64,000 bases of DNA. Origin: Acerihabitans sp035013185 (GTDB lineage: Bacteria; Pseudomonadota; Gammaproteobacteria; Enterobacterales; Enterobacteriaceae). A program made the position numbers and the translations under genes. Of the stretch, positions 9,389 through 18,586 are shown in pieces. Position 1 is the stretch's first letter; each line of letters starts with the position of its first letter. The notes under the pieces are model-generated. The model did no database searches. It saw nothing but the letters and a program-made list of their open reading frames with translations, and was not told where the DNA came from. The stretch covers positions 35,413-99,412 of the forward strand of contig NZ_JAYGJO010000021.1 of the NCBI RefSeq assembly GCF_035013185.1, written 5' to 3'.

Positions 9389-10918
9389 TTAATGGCGACG
9401 GCGGCTGAATACCAGCGCAATAAACCCCAACAATAGCGTGACAACCCACAGCGGCCAGTCACCGAAGCGGGCATAGGGTGTCATGCCGGTGGTAGGTGTG
9501 ACACGCGTGTTTAATACGCCACGGGTAAATTGCGGCAACATGGCGTCAACCGCGCCGTCGGCGCCGACTACCGCGGTAACGCCGTTATTGGTGCCGCGCA
9601 GCAGTGGCCGCCCCAATTCTAGCGCCCGCATGCGCGCCATCTGGAAATGTTGCCATGGGCCGATGGAGTGGCCAAACCAGGCATCATTGGAGATAGTGAG
9701 CAGGAAATCCGTATCGGGGCGGAAATTATCCCGCACCTGAGACCCCAGGATGATTTCGTAACAGATGGCGGCGGTCAATTTCATTCCCGCCGCCTTTAGC
9801 TGCGGCTGGATATAATTGCCGCGGCTAAATGAGGACATCGGCAGGTTAAACAGGGGGGCCAGCGGGCGCAGCAAGCTCTCAAATGGCACAAATTCCCCGA
9901 ACGGGACCAAATGATGCTTCATGTAACGGTCTTGGGTTGGATAATGATAAGGGGTGGGCTCGCCCAGCACCAGGATGGTGTTAAAGTAACTGTAGCCATG
10001 GTGAGTGGGCCGGCTGTCGATGATACCGGTGATCAGGCTGGTATGCTGCTCGCGCAGCAGTTGATCCAACTGGCCAAGAAATTTCGGCTGATCGGTTTCG
10101 TCATCCGGAATGGCGGATTCTGGCCAGATAATCAGTTGCGCCTTGCCCAGTGCGGCGCGACTGTGATCAAGGTAGATATCAAGCGTAGGCCGTACCTGCT
10201 CGGGTTGCCATTTAAGTGATTGGGCGATATTGCCCTGTACCAGGGCCACATTAATCGCCTTTGCATCCTGCGGTGTGTACCAATGCAGCGTACGTAATGG
10301 CCAGGGCAGCAACAGTAACGCCAGTGCGCACACGCCGGTTAACGGGCGGCGAAGCGCCACGGCCGCCACGGCCAAACCGCTGATGGCCATCAGCATAAAG
10401 GTGATGCTTTCAATGCCAAACAGGGGTGCCAGACCTTTAAGGGGACCGTCGATTTGCGTGTAACCAAACTGCAGCCAAGGCAGACCGGTCATCACCCAGC
10501 CACGCAGGAACTCGGTTATCTGCCACAGTACCGGCGCGCCCAACGCCAGCCGCCAGAGGGATGTGCGAGGCCAAATACGTGCCAGCAGACCGCTAAACAG
10601 CATGGGATACAGCGCCAGATAAGCCGCCAGTAGCGCGACCAAGGCGACATTCACCGGACCGGGCAGGCCGCCGAACTGGGCGATACTGACATAAATCCAA
10701 CTCATCCCGGTACTGAACAGGCCAAAGCCCCAGATAAAACCGAGCCAGCAGGCTTGGCGCGGCGTACGATTCAACGTCACCGACAGCAGGCCAATCAGTG
10801 ACAGAATGGCCGCTGGCCAGACGTTATACGGGGAAAAAGCCAGGGTACCGCAAGCGCCGGTCAATAACGCCAGCAGTACACGTATCCACTGGCGTTCAAA
10901 TCGCAGTGCATTCGCCAT
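9389..10918 (-). CDS. lnt: apolipoprotein N-acyltransferase
   Basis: Inner-membrane enzyme that adds the third acyl chain to the N-terminal cysteine of lipoproteins (LptE and Pal in this window would be substrates). The 509-residue protein has an N-terminal block of hydrophobic helices and a C-terminal nitrilase-like domain. The catalytic triad is visible: Glu in IWPESAIP, Lys in MKHHLVPFGEF and Cys in AAICYE. It ends with a final helix and RRRH. It lies 7 bases after corC in the ybeZ-ybeY-corC-lnt unit. Confidence 0.96.
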   Translation of the reverse strand: MANALRFERQWIRVLLALLTGACGTLAFSPYNVWPAAILSLIGLLSVTLNRTPRQACWLGFIWGFGLFSTGMSWIYVSIAQFGGLPGPVNVALVALLAAYLALYPMLFSGLLARIWPRTSLWRLALGAPVLWQITEFLRGWVMTGLPWLQFGYTQIDGPLKGLAPLFGIESITFMLMAISGLAVAAVALRRPLTGVCALALLLLPWPLRTLHWYTPQDAKAINVALVQGNIAQSLKWQPEQVRPTLDIYLDHSRAALGKAQLIIWPESAIPDDETDQPKFLGQLDQLLREQHTSLITGIIDSRPTHHGYSYFNTILVLGEPTPYHYPTQDRYMKHHLVPFGEFVPFESLLRPLAPLFNLPMSSFSRGNYIQPQLKAAGMKLTAAICYEIILGSQVRDNFRPDTDFLLTISNDAWFGHSIGPWQHFQMARMRALELGRPLLRGTNNGVTAVVGADGAVDAMLPQFTRGVLNTRVTPTTGMTPYARFGDWPLWVVTLLLGFIALVFSRRRH

Positions 10919-10925
10919 GTAAAAT

Positions 10926-11804
10926 TTATTCTTCCATTATCGGTTGAGGTGAATCGTCGGGGATCTTAACATGAACCTGGATAATACGCCGACTATCGGC
11001 CATGGCGACCTTAAAGATATAACCATCTATTTCAATGGTTTCGCCACGAGCAGGCAGATGTCCGAACGCCTGCATGACCAGACCACCAATGGTATCCACC
11101 TCTTCGTCACTAAAGTGGGTGCCAAACGTATCATTGAAATCTTCTATGGGCGTCAAGGCGCGGATGGTGAAGGTATGGCGATTGAGCTGGCGAATATCCC
11201 GGTCTTCCTCATCATCGTATTCATCCTCGATTTCGCCAACGATCAGTTCCAGAATGTCTTCTATGGTGACCAGTCCCGACACGCCGCCGAATTCATCAAT
11301 CACAATAGCCATATGATAACGCTGAGAGCGGAATTCCTTTAGCATACGGTCAACCCGTTTGCTTTCCGGTACCACAACGGCGGGGCGCAACACTTTATCC
11401 ATACTGAACGGTTGGGAATTGCTGAGCATAAACGGCAGCAGATCCTTGGCCATCAGGATCCCCTCAATATGGTCCTTGTCCTCGCTTATCACCGGAAAAC
11501 GGGAATGGGCGGACTCTATAATGACGTCTAGGCACTCTTCCAAGGATTGATTGTTTTTGAGGGTCACTATTTGTGAGCGGGGGATCATGATATCCCGGAC
11601 ACGTTGCTCGGCAATGTCCATAACGCCTTCGAGCATATCTCGTGTGTCGGGATCAATCAGCTCATTTTGTTCAGAATCGCGGATAAGATCCAGCAAATCG
11701 TTACGATTCTTAGGTTCTCCATGAAATAGCTGATTGAGGATAAGGGTAAAAAAGCCCTTTTTGGGACTGGGGCTGTCGTTGCTTTGCGAATGGTCGTCGC
11801 TCAT
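10926..11804 (-). CDS. corC: CorC/YbeX CBS-domain protein
   Basis: CNNM/CorC-family protein linked to Mg2+/Co2+ homeostasis; YbeX has also been linked to ribosome metabolism in E. coli. The 292 residues hold two CBS motifs (about 70-190; MIPRSQIVTL and HMAIVIDEFGGVSGLVTIED) and a C-terminal CorC/HlyC domain with VDTIGGLVMQAFGHLPARGE. There is no transmembrane DUF21 domain, which is normal for this subfamily. It lies between ybeY and lnt on the same strand. Confidence 0.94.
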   Translation of the reverse strand: MSDDHSQSNDSPSPKKGFFTLILNQLFHGEPKNRNDLLDLIRDSEQNELIDPDTRDMLEGVMDIAEQRVRDIMIPRSQIVTLKNNQSLEECLDVIIESAHSRFPVISEDKDHIEGILMAKDLLPFMLSNSQPFSMDKVLRPAVVVPESKRVDRMLKEFRSQRYHMAIVIDEFGGVSGLVTIEDILELIVGEIEDEYDDEEDRDIRQLNRHTFTIRALTPIEDFNDTFGTHFSDEEVDTIGGLVMQAFGHLPARGETIEIDGYIFKVAMADSRRIIQVHVKIPDDSPQPIMEE

Positions 11805-11880
11805 GGCGTTTAGTTAATTTCACTCTTAGTGGATAGTGAGGAATAGTCGCCGACCCCAACGGAGGGAGCGGCATGTTTTA

Positions 11881-12351
11881 TTACAAATCTTTTTCAGCAA
11901 GATAGGGATCTGGATAACCCAAAGATTGCATGATTTCGGCTTCTAGTGCTTCCATCTCTTCGGCTTCGTCATCCAGAATATGATCATACCCTAGCAGATG
12001 CAGGCAGCCATGGACAACCATATGCGCCCAGTGAGCGTCCAGGGCTACCGTTTGTTCCAGCGCTTCACGCTCAACCACCTGGCGACAGATCACCAAATCA
12101 CCAAGCAGCGGTAGCTCAACCTGTGGTGGTGCCTCAAAAGGAAACGACAACACATTAGTGGATTTATCTTTACCCCGGTAAGTCAGGTTCAGTTCATGAC
12201 TTTCCGCTTCATCCACCAGGCGAATCGTGACCTCAGCCTCGGGTTGGAACTGTGGCAGCACGCCTTCAAGCCAACGCATAAAGGTTGTTTCATCCGGCAA
12301 ACCGTGGGTGTCTTCACAGGCTAGCTGCAGATCAAGAATGATGCCGCTCAT
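11881..12351 (-). CDS. ybeY: endoribonuclease YbeY
   Basis: Metal-dependent single-strand endoribonuclease required for 16S rRNA 3' maturation and ribosome quality control (family knowledge). The 156-residue protein carries the zinc triad as HGCLHLLGYDH, preceded by AHMVV. An upstream conserved strand reads GKDKSTNVLSFPFE. Its start overlaps the ybeZ stop by four bases. Length is normal. Confidence 0.96.
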   Translation of the reverse strand: MSGIILDLQLACEDTHGLPDETTFMRWLEGVLPQFQPEAEVTIRLVDEAESHELNLTYRGKDKSTNVLSFPFEAPPQVELPLLGDLVICRQVVEREALEQTVALDAHWAHMVVHGCLHLLGYDHILDDEAEEMEALEAEIMQSLGYPDPYLAEKDL

Positions 12352-13439
12352 TTTGACTGCTCCCCGTCACCGGCCAGCGGTGACCGCTCGACTGGCACGC
12401 TGTAGTGTGTTTGCCCTTCGCGCCGACGCTGTTCGCTAAGCGCGTCCTTGCGTTTTTGATCGGCGGCTTCCCAAGCTTCATAGGCAACCACAATACGGGC
12501 CACCACGGGGTGGCGCACCACATCTTCGCTATGGAAAAAATTAAAGCTGATTTCCTCCACGTCGGCCAGCACTTCGATGGCGTGACGCAGGCCGGATTTT
12601 GCATTGCGCGGTAAGTCAATCTGGGTAATATCACCCGTGATCACCGCTTTGGAATTAAATCCGATGCGCGTGAGAAACATCTTCATCTGTTCGATGGTGG
12701 TGTTTTGACTCTCATCAAGAATGATAAAAGCATCATTTAGTGTGCGGCCACGCATATAGGCCAGCGGCGCCACTTCAATCACGTTGCGTTCTATCAGTTT
12801 TTCCACGCGTTCAAAGCCTAGCATCTCAAACAAGGCATCGTATAACGGTCTGAGGTAAGGATCGACCTTCTGGCTGAGATCGCCAGGTAAAAAACCCAGC
12901 TTTTCACCGGCTTCCACTGCCGGTCGGGTGAGCAGTATGCGACGAATCTCTTGACGCTCCAGGGCGTCCACTGCCGCTGCTACCGCCAGATAGGTTTTCC
13001 CGGTACCGGCCGGGCCAACGCCAAAGGTGATATCGTGGTCGAGAATATGGGCAATATACTGTGCCTGATTGGGGGTCCGGGGCTTGATCATACCGCGCTT
13101 GGTCTGGATATTCACCGCTTTGCCAAAATCGGGCACGCTTTCGGCGGTCTGTTCCAGCACTCGGCTCTCTTTAATCGCCAGGTGAATTTTTTCCGGCTTA
13201 ATATCGGTCATGACGCCGCGTACTGGCGCGGTATCTACATACAATGTGCGCAGGATATTGGCTGCGGCATCGACGCACAGCGTATTGCCGACCAGTTTAA
13301 AAGCATTGTCGCGACGATTGATCTCAATGCCCAACCGGCGTTCAAGTTGTTTGATATTGTCATCGAACGGTCCGCAGAGACTCATTAAGCGGGTGTTGTC
13401 AGCGGGCTCTAGCACGATTTCTTTAGTGTCGACGTTCAA
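12348..13439 (-). CDS. ybeZ: PhoH-family ATPase YbeZ
   Basis: PhoH-like P-loop ATPase that works with YbeY. The 363 residues contain Walker A GPAGTGKT and Walker B in DAFIILDESQNT. The start is TTG (13439-13437) in the context GAGGAAAAGC-TTG-AAC, giving (M)NVDTKEIVLEPADN. The E. coli homologue also begins at TTG and matches this N-terminus. The C-terminal tail is charged and variable. It is the first gene of the ybeZ-ybeY-corC-lnt unit. Confidence 0.94.
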   Translation of the reverse strand: MNVDTKEIVLEPADNTRLMSLCGPFDDNIKQLERRLGIEINRRDNAFKLVGNTLCVDAAANILRTLYVDTAPVRGVMTDIKPEKIHLAIKESRVLEQTAESVPDFGKAVNIQTKRGMIKPRTPNQAQYIAHILDHDITFGVGPAGTGKTYLAVAAAVDALERQEIRRILLTRPAVEAGEKLGFLPGDLSQKVDPYLRPLYDALFEMLGFERVEKLIERNVIEVAPLAYMRGRTLNDAFIILDESQNTTIEQMKMFLTRIGFNSKAVITGDITQIDLPRNAKSGLRHAIEVLADVEEISFNFFHSEDVVRHPVVARIVVAYEAWEAADQKRKDALSEQRRREGQTHYSVPVERSPLAGDGEQSK

Positions 13440-13647
13440 GCTTTTCCTCGGGGCCTATTGGCCATGTTAGAGAATATCATTATCTACAGTCCGGCGCTTG
13501 GGGGGCAATGGCTGCCTATCATGCTTTATAAATGAAGCAAACCGCCGCCAGCGTCAAGGATACAGATCGTTAAAATCATATGGGGGCACAATAAGTGAAA
13601 TGCAACCAAGAAGTGAAATGCAATCAATAATGAAACAAGTATAGGGG

Positions 13648-13799
13648 ATACCCGTCATCCTTCGAACCGCAGATGCGTTGGCTGCGCGCATTCACCCGAG
13701 TCACTTACCTGAGTAAGCTCCTCGGGATTTTCTCGCTTGCCGCAGCTCGAAAGCTATAGGGTGTGCCCGTCATCGTTCACGCTGCAGATGCGTTGGTGC
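13648..13799 (+). repeat. ERIC element plus truncated second copy downstream of miaB
   Basis: The gap 13440-13807 between ybeZ and miaB holds a full-length ERIC (13648-about 13763: gatacccgtcat to ctatagggtg), with cacttacctgagtaagctcc in its core. A second, truncated ERIC start (gtgcccgtcatcgttcacgctgcagatgcgttgg) follows directly, up to the miaB stop region. The rest of the gap shows no gene and probably carries the ybeZ promoter, which I could not assign. Confidence 0.8.
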
Positions 13800-13807
13800 C
13801 GGGGGGA

Positions 13808-15232
13808 TCATGGCTGCCAGGTTCCCACGCCAATGTCATTTTCCTTGCGGGTACGAGCAATCACCGAGGCCGGGGTTTCGTTAACCCGCAGTCCCATTTG
13901 ATCTTCGGTGCGAACGACCACGCCGCGCAGTGAATTGGGGTTGACATCAACGATCTCGACATCGACGAACTTGCCAATCATATCCGGCGTGCCTTCGAAA
14001 TTGACCACGCGGTTATTTTCGGTACGCCCTGCCAGTTCCATAAGGCTTTTGCGCGAGGTTCCTTCCACCAAGATGCGCTGCACGGTACCTTGCATGCGGC
14101 GGCTGAACTGCATGGCTTGTTGAATAATCCGTTGCTGCAGGATATGCAGTCGCTGTTTTTTCTCTTCTTCGCTCACATCGTCAACCATATCGGCTGCAGG
14201 TGTACCGGGACGAGCGGAGTAGATGAAACTGTAGCTGGTATCAAAATTCACATCGGCTATCAGCTTCATGGTTTGCTCGAAATCGGCCTGCGTCTCGCCA
14301 GGAAAACCGATGATAAAATCCGAGCTGACCTGAATGCCCGGGCGGGCCTGGTGCAGTTTTCGGATAATCGATTTATATTCCAATACGGTATGCGCACGTT
14401 TCATCATGGTCAGAATGCGATCCGAGCCGCTTTGTACCGGCAGATGCACGAAGCTGACCAGCTCCGGTGTGTCGAGGTAGACTTCGACAATATCATCCGT
14501 AAATTCAATGGGATGACTGGTGGTGAAACGGACCCGATCGATACCATCAATGGCCGCTACCAGGCGCAGCAGTTCGGCGAAGGTGCAAATATCACCGCCA
14601 TAGCTGGCGCCGCGATAGGCGTTGACGTTTTGTCCCAACAGGTTCACTTCGCGCACGCCTTGTGACGCCAGTTGGGCGATTTCAAACAGCACATCGTCGC
14701 AGGGACGACTGACTTCCTCGCCTCGGGTATAAGGCACGACGCAGAAGGAACAGTACTTGTTGCAGCCTTCCATAATGGAGACAAACGCGGAAGGACCGTC
14801 GGCGCGCGGTTCCGGTAACCGATCGAATTTCTCGATTTCCGGGAAGCTGATATCCACCACCGGGCTGCGGTTGCCACGCACCTGGTTGATCATTTCCGGC
14901 AGGCGATGCAGGGTCTGTGGTCCGAAGATGATATCCACATAATGAGCGCGCTCGCGAATATGCGCGCCTTCCTGTGATGCCACGCATCCGCCGACACCAA
15001 TGATCAAATCCGGATTGGCTTCTTTCAGTGCTCGCCAGCGGCCCAATTGATGGAACACTTTTTCTTGTGCCTTTTCGCGAATGGAGCAGGTATTGAGCAG
15101 CAATACGTCCGCTTCTTCAGCGTTATCCGTCAATTGATAGCCATGGGTGCTATCCAGTAAGTCGGCCATCTTAGATGAATCGTACTCATTCATCTGACAA
15201 CCCCAGGTTTTGATATGCAGTTTTTTTGTCAT
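13808..15232 (-). CDS. miaB: tRNA-2-methylthio-N6-dimethylallyladenosine synthase
   Basis: Radical-SAM methylthiotransferase that makes ms2i6A at position 37 of tRNAs reading codons that start with U. The 474 residues show the N-terminal UPF0004 domain cysteines (TWGCQMNEYDS, NTCSIREKAQ, GGCVASQEG), which ligate one cluster. The radical-SAM motif CNKYCSFCVVPYTRG follows, and then a C-terminal TRAM domain. It is divergent from ubiF, as in E. coli. The C-terminal tail ends ENDIGVGTWQP next to ERIC sequence. Confidence 0.97.
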   Translation of the reverse strand: MTKKLHIKTWGCQMNEYDSSKMADLLDSTHGYQLTDNAEEADVLLLNTCSIREKAQEKVFHQLGRWRALKEANPDLIIGVGGCVASQEGAHIRERAHYVDIIFGPQTLHRLPEMINQVRGNRSPVVDISFPEIEKFDRLPEPRADGPSAFVSIMEGCNKYCSFCVVPYTRGEEVSRPCDDVLFEIAQLASQGVREVNLLGQNVNAYRGASYGGDICTFAELLRLVAAIDGIDRVRFTTSHPIEFTDDIVEVYLDTPELVSFVHLPVQSGSDRILTMMKRAHTVLEYKSIIRKLHQARPGIQVSSDFIIGFPGETQADFEQTMKLIADVNFDTSYSFIYSARPGTPAADMVDDVSEEEKKQRLHILQQRIIQQAMQFSRRMQGTVQRILVEGTSRKSLMELAGRTENNRVVNFEGTPDMIGKFVDVEIVDVNPNSLRGVVVRTEDQMGLRVNETPASVIARTRKENDIGVGTWQP

Positions 15233-15402
15233 CGGCTTGCCATTACTCGGTGCAGGGAAAAAGCCCTTGGGCTCATGCAGGGCGCATATTGTAATCCTTT
15301 GGCGTTGTTGTGACCAGTACGCCGCGCATCGGGTGCTCTTTCATAATGAAAAATTGCGTTACACTAAGCAAATGTTTAATGACTGTCATAAGCCTGGCCG
15401 AA

Positions 15403-16584
15403 ATGAATATAAATAAAACGTCTTTTGATGCTGTGGTCGCGGGCGGAGGAATGGTGGGTGCCACCGAGGCGCTGCTGCTGGCTCAGGCCGGCCTGAGGGT
15501 CTTAGTCTTGGATCAGGCCCCCCCTCAATCGAGGGCAGCGGATTCCTCACCTGACCTTCGGGTCTCGGCTATTGGTCGCGCGTCAGTTGACCTGTTGCGT
15601 CAGGTCGGTGCGTGGCAACGTATGGATAGCCATTATTGTGTTCCTTACCGTCGGCTGGAAACCTGGGAGTGGGAACGGTCTCTGGTCTCGTTTGATTCTG
15701 CCTCCCTTAATCTGCCGGAACTTGGCTTTATGGTGGAAAATCACCGGCTACAGCAGGCATTGTGGCAGGCATTCACGGCGTGTGAATCCTTAACGTTATG
15801 TTGTCCAGCCTCGTTGCTGGACATGCGTTATGAAGGCGAACGCTGGCACCTGGCGTTGGATACTGGCGAAACTGTCGATACCCGGTTGCTCATCGGTGCC
15901 GACGGGGCGCGCTCGGTCGTCCGACAGCGGGCGGGGATCGGTAGCGACGGTTGGCAATATCGGCAGTCCTGCCTGTTAATCACGGTGGAATGTCCTTATG
16001 AGCAGCAGGATGTGACCTGGCAGGTGTTCACCCCAGATGGGCCTCGGGCGTTTTTACCGCTCTATGACCATTGGGCTTCGTTGGTGTGGTATGACAGCGC
16101 GGCGCGTATAGAGCAATTGCAGGCGCTTGGATTACCGGCACTTGAGCAGGAGGTACTAAAGCATTTTCCTCAGCGTCTTGGTGCGGTGAAGGTGCGCAGT
16201 GTCGGCGCGTTTCCCTTGACGCGCAGTCATGCACGGCAGTATGTCCAGCCCGGTTTAGCGTTAATTGGCGATGCAGCGCATACCATCAATCCGTTAGCGG
16301 GGCAGGGGGTTAATCTGGGCTTTCGTGACGCAAAAGAGTTGGCTGACGTGGTGATTGGCGCCCGGGATCATCAAGAACCCTGGGCCGATATGCGGATATT
16401 AAAGCGCTATCAGTATCGTCGTTATGGCGACAATATGCTGATGCAAAGTGGCATGGATCTGTTTTATTCCGCGTTCGGCAACAACCTGCCGCCGGTGCGG
16501 TTAGTGCGTAATCTCGGCCTCATGCTCGCTCAGCGTGCTGGTGGGCTGAAAAACCTCGCATTGCGGTATGCCTTGGGGCTATGA
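15403..16584 (+). CDS. ubiF: 3-demethoxyubiquinol 3-hydroxylase
   Basis: FAD-dependent monooxygenase of aerobic ubiquinone synthesis. The start at 15403 (MNINKTSFDAVVAGGG) gives 393 residues, close to the E. coli 391; longer in-frame upstream ATGs precede the family N-terminus. The dinucleotide-binding motif is GGGMVGA. The second FAD motif is LIGDAAHTINPLAGQGVNLGFRD (GD...P), and the substrate-side DG motif is IGADGARS. The C-terminus MLAQRAGGLKNLALRYALGL also matches UbiF. Divergent from miaB. Confidence 0.96.
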   Translation: MNINKTSFDAVVAGGGMVGATEALLLAQAGLRVLVLDQAPPQSRAADSSPDLRVSAIGRASVDLLRQVGAWQRMDSHYCVPYRRLETWEWERSLVSFDSASLNLPELGFMVENHRLQQALWQAFTACESLTLCCPASLLDMRYEGERWHLALDTGETVDTRLLIGADGARSVVRQRAGIGSDGWQYRQSCLLITVECPYEQQDVTWQVFTPDGPRAFLPLYDHWASLVWYDSAARIEQLQALGLPALEQEVLKHFPQRLGAVKVRSVGAFPLTRSHARQYVQPGLALIGDAAHTINPLAGQGVNLGFRDAKELADVVIGARDHQEPWADMRILKRYQYRRYGDNMLMQSGMDLFYSAFGNNLPPVRLVRNLGLMLAQRAGGLKNLALRYALGL

Positions 16585-16642
16585 ATCTATAGCGCATTGC
16601 ACTAAATGAGCAAAGTCATTCCCATTTATTGGTCATTGCCTT

Positions 16643-16774
16643 ATGCAACAAGCCCAGACTGGTGAGACAAACGAGGATGGGCTCTATCTGACGGGATTGA
16701 CCAAGGGCGTCATTACCGTCATCTTTGGAGCCGCAGGTGTGGTGGTGATATTTAAACACCGATCGCTTTCTTGA
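16643..16774 (+). CDS. possible 43-residue small hydrophobic ORF
   Basis: A short open frame after ubiF begins MQQAQTGETNEDG. It has one apolar stretch (GVITVIFGAAGVVVIF) that could be a membrane helix, then a basic end (KHRS). No ribosome site is visible before the ATG and I recognise no family. It may be chance or a relic. Confidence 0.2.
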   Translation: MQQAQTGETNEDGLYLTGLTKGVITVIFGAAGVVVIFKHRSLS

Positions 16775-16824
16775 TTAAGTACATCTTACCACTTGCCCTG
16801 CAGCCCTGGTCTATATCCTTGCCG

Positions 16825-17385
16825 TTACATTGCTAGAATTTTCTCTTTCTGCGCGCTGAATTCCTGATCGTTTAGTATTCCACGTTCTTTCAGCGAGGCC
16901 AGTTTCTCCAACTGGGTGATCACGTCATGGGAAGACGGAGCGTTGCATGTTCTCGTGGCGTTCGGCTGTCTATGTAAATTTTCCCGTGCTGTGTTCACCA
17001 TATTGGTAAACGGAGTGACTGCCCCTTTCATGACGTTTTCTATCATATAGTTTTGGTCGGCGGTACTGAGAGTGACGTTGCCGGTCATCATACGGGTTCT
17101 TCCACCTACCGAGACGATACTGGCCAGATCGAGGGTGACCTGCTTAAGACCGTTGACGAGGCCTTTATCTAAAAAGATGATGCGGTAGTTGGTCAGGGTA
17201 ATCAGCCAGGTATTACCGCCCATCAGGCCGGATGCGACGGCCAAGGGGTATTCATCGTCGGCGAGGATGTCCGGCAAATGGTAGAATTCTTTTTTAGTGC
17301 CGAAGGGCATGTCCCCAACCAGTTTGGCCAGGCGTTTGTACTCAATTTTTAGCTCTTCGTTAGTCGCTGTCTTAAAGTTAATCAT
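16825..17385 (-). CDS. PH-domain/SHOCT-domain protein
   Basis: A 186-residue protein with a bacterial PH-like domain (about residues 40-120; NTWLITLTNYRIIFLDKG) and a C-terminal SHOCT-type motif (LEKLASLKERGILNDQEFSAQKEKIL). SHOCT segments are short oligomerisation tails found in many unrelated small proteins. Start 17385 (MINFKTATNEEL) has TGGGAA upstream at fair spacing; the ATG at 17412 looks less likely. Function is unknown. It has no E. coli counterpart at this position and is flanked by ubiF and the tRNA operon, a common site for accessory genes. Confidence 0.75.
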   Translation of the reverse strand: MINFKTATNEELKIEYKRLAKLVGDMPFGTKKEFYHLPDILADDEYPLAVASGLMGGNTWLITLTNYRIIFLDKGLVNGLKQVTLDLASIVSVGGRTRMMTGNVTLSTADQNYMIENVMKGAVTPFTNMVNTARENLHRQPNATRTCNAPSSHDVITQLEKLASLKERGILNDQEFSAQKEKILAM

Positions 17386-17822
17386 CGTTGATTCCCAATG
17401 AATAATTGTCAATTTTTTAATTAACTGCGTATGAATTTACCCTATAAATGGCACAAACAAAGGGTTGAACAACACCCAGTAATGTGGTCATTTTATCAAC
17501 TAACATAAATTGCACAAATGGTAACGATCTCTTTGCCGCAGCCGACATGCCGTTTCCGAATTTGCATAACTGGGGATTGTGCACTTAATTTTGTGCGCGA
17601 TACCATGATCTGGGAGTACTGAGCGAGCGTTTAGTTGCATGAAGGATGCAAAAACCCATTTTTTATTATACAGCGGGCTGCGGGTAATGATAGGGGGGGA
17701 TATTTGAAAAGCTGTGCGTAACTAAGCTAAGCGGGTTAGGTTGACTGTAGGCAAGGAGCACGGTTAGTCGGGCGTCGTTTAGTGTTATGTAGTGCCATTT
17801 CGTCGCACCTAACGCACAAAAG
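17386..17822. other. gap between PH/SHOCT gene and tRNA operon
   Basis: About 440 bases with no credible gene. A small inverted repeat (ttgcat-gaagg-atgcaa, about 17634-17650) is followed by a run of T (about 17660-17665), which may be a weak terminator on the plus strand. The promoter of the PH/SHOCT gene should lie in the AT-rich part near 17400-17500. Confidence 0.3.
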
Positions 17823-17859
17823 AAAACAGGGCGATGTCTTTCGACAATCGCCCTGTTTT
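17823..17859 (-). terminator. rho-independent terminator of the tRNA operon
   Basis: Perfect stem aaaacagggcgat / atcgccctgtttt with a loop of about 11 bases. On the minus strand it is followed by TCTTTTG, giving a U-rich tail just after the last tRNA-Gln. Confidence 0.85.
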
Positions 17860-17882
17860 CCGCTGCTTACGCAGTCTTTATA

Positions 17883-17956
17883 TGGCTGGGGTACCAGGAT
17901 TCGAACCTGGGGTGGCGGAATCAGAATCCGCTGCCTTACCGCTTGGCGATACCCCA
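17883..17956 (-). tRNA. tRNA-Gln(CTG)
   Basis: 74 nt including the encoded CCA. The acceptor TGGGGTA pairs with TACCCCA and the anticodon loop is TTCTGAT, so the anticodon is CTG. It is the last gene of the Met-Leu-Gln-Gln-Met-Gln operon and corresponds by position to E. coli glnV/glnX. E. coli has two such Gln(CTG) genes here; only one is present. Confidence 0.95.
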
Positions 17957-17962
17957 AAAATG

Positions 17963-18039
17963 TGGTGGCTACGACGGGAATCGAACCTGTGACCCCAGCA
18001 TTATGAGTGCTGTGCTCTAACCAGCTGAGCTACGTAGCC
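17963..18039 (-). tRNA. tRNA-Met(CAT), elongator
   Basis: 77 nt including CCA, beginning GGCTACGTAGCTCAGCTGG, with anticodon loop CTCATAA. It is nearly identical to the copy at 18443-18519 and corresponds by position to E. coli metU. Confidence 0.95.
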
Positions 18040-18098
18040 GAATTATACTTAAAAATTCGGGACTTACAATACTTTTTGAAACTTTTTTCTTGCTGTTT

Positions 18099-18173
18099 TG
18101 GCTGGGATACCAGGATTCGAACCTGGGGGTGACGGGATCAAAACCCGCTGCCTTACCGCTTGGCTATATCCCA
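18099..18173 (-). tRNA. tRNA-Gln(TTG), second copy
   Basis: 75 nt including CCA, with anticodon loop TTTTGAT. The acceptor reads TGGGATA at the 5' side and TATCCCA at the 3' side, so it differs from the neighbouring Gln copy at compensated positions. It corresponds by position to E. coli glnW. Confidence 0.93.
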
Positions 18174-18255
18174 ATTTCCCAACATAAAGCAACCGCTTAA
18201 AATCTTCGTTCCGTTAACATCAATCACGCTAACCGAGCTAACAATCTAAAACGAA

Positions 18256-18330
18256 TGGCTGGGGTACCAGGATTCGAACCTGGGCATGGCGGGATCAAAA
18301 CCCGCTGCCTTACCGCTTGGCTATACCCCA
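18256..18330 (-). tRNA. tRNA-Gln(TTG), first copy
   Basis: 75 nt including CCA, with anticodon TTG and acceptor TGGGGTA/TACCCCA. It corresponds by position to E. coli glnU. Confidence 0.95.
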
Positions 18331-18351
18331 TCCGTTGCGTAACCGAAATCA

Positions 18352-18436
18352 TGGTGCGGGAGGCGAGACTTGAACTCGCACACCTTGCGGCGCCAGAACC
18401 TAAATCTGGTGCGTCTACCAATTTCGCCACTCCCGC
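18352..18436 (-). tRNA. tRNA-Leu(TAG)
   Basis: 85 nt including CCA, with a long variable arm (class II). It begins GCGGGAGTGGCGAAATTGG and the anticodon loop is TTTAGGT. It corresponds by position to E. coli leuW. Confidence 0.95.
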
Positions 18437-18442
18437 AATGTA

Positions 18443-18519
18443 TGGTGGCTACGACGGGAATCGAACCTGTGACCCCAGCATTATGAGTGCTGTGCTCTAA
18501 CCAGCTGAGCTACGTAGCC
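18443..18519 (-). tRNA. tRNA-Met(CAT), elongator, first gene of operon
   Basis: 77 nt including CCA. It is the promoter-proximal gene of the operon and corresponds by position to E. coli metT. The promoter is at 18551-18586. Confidence 0.95.
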
Positions 18520-18550
18520 ATCTTTACGCGTGACCTTCATTCGGCGTTGC

Positions 18551-18586
18551 GGGGCGCATTATGCGTAGTTGCACAAATCCAGTCAA
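18551..18586 (-). promoter_or_regulatory. sigma-70 promoter of the tRNA operon
   Basis: On the minus strand: -35 TTGACT (18586-18581), a 17-base spacer, and -10 CATAAT (18563-18558). A GC-rich discriminator (GCGCCCCGC) follows, as expected of stringently controlled stable-RNA promoters. Confidence 0.85.
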
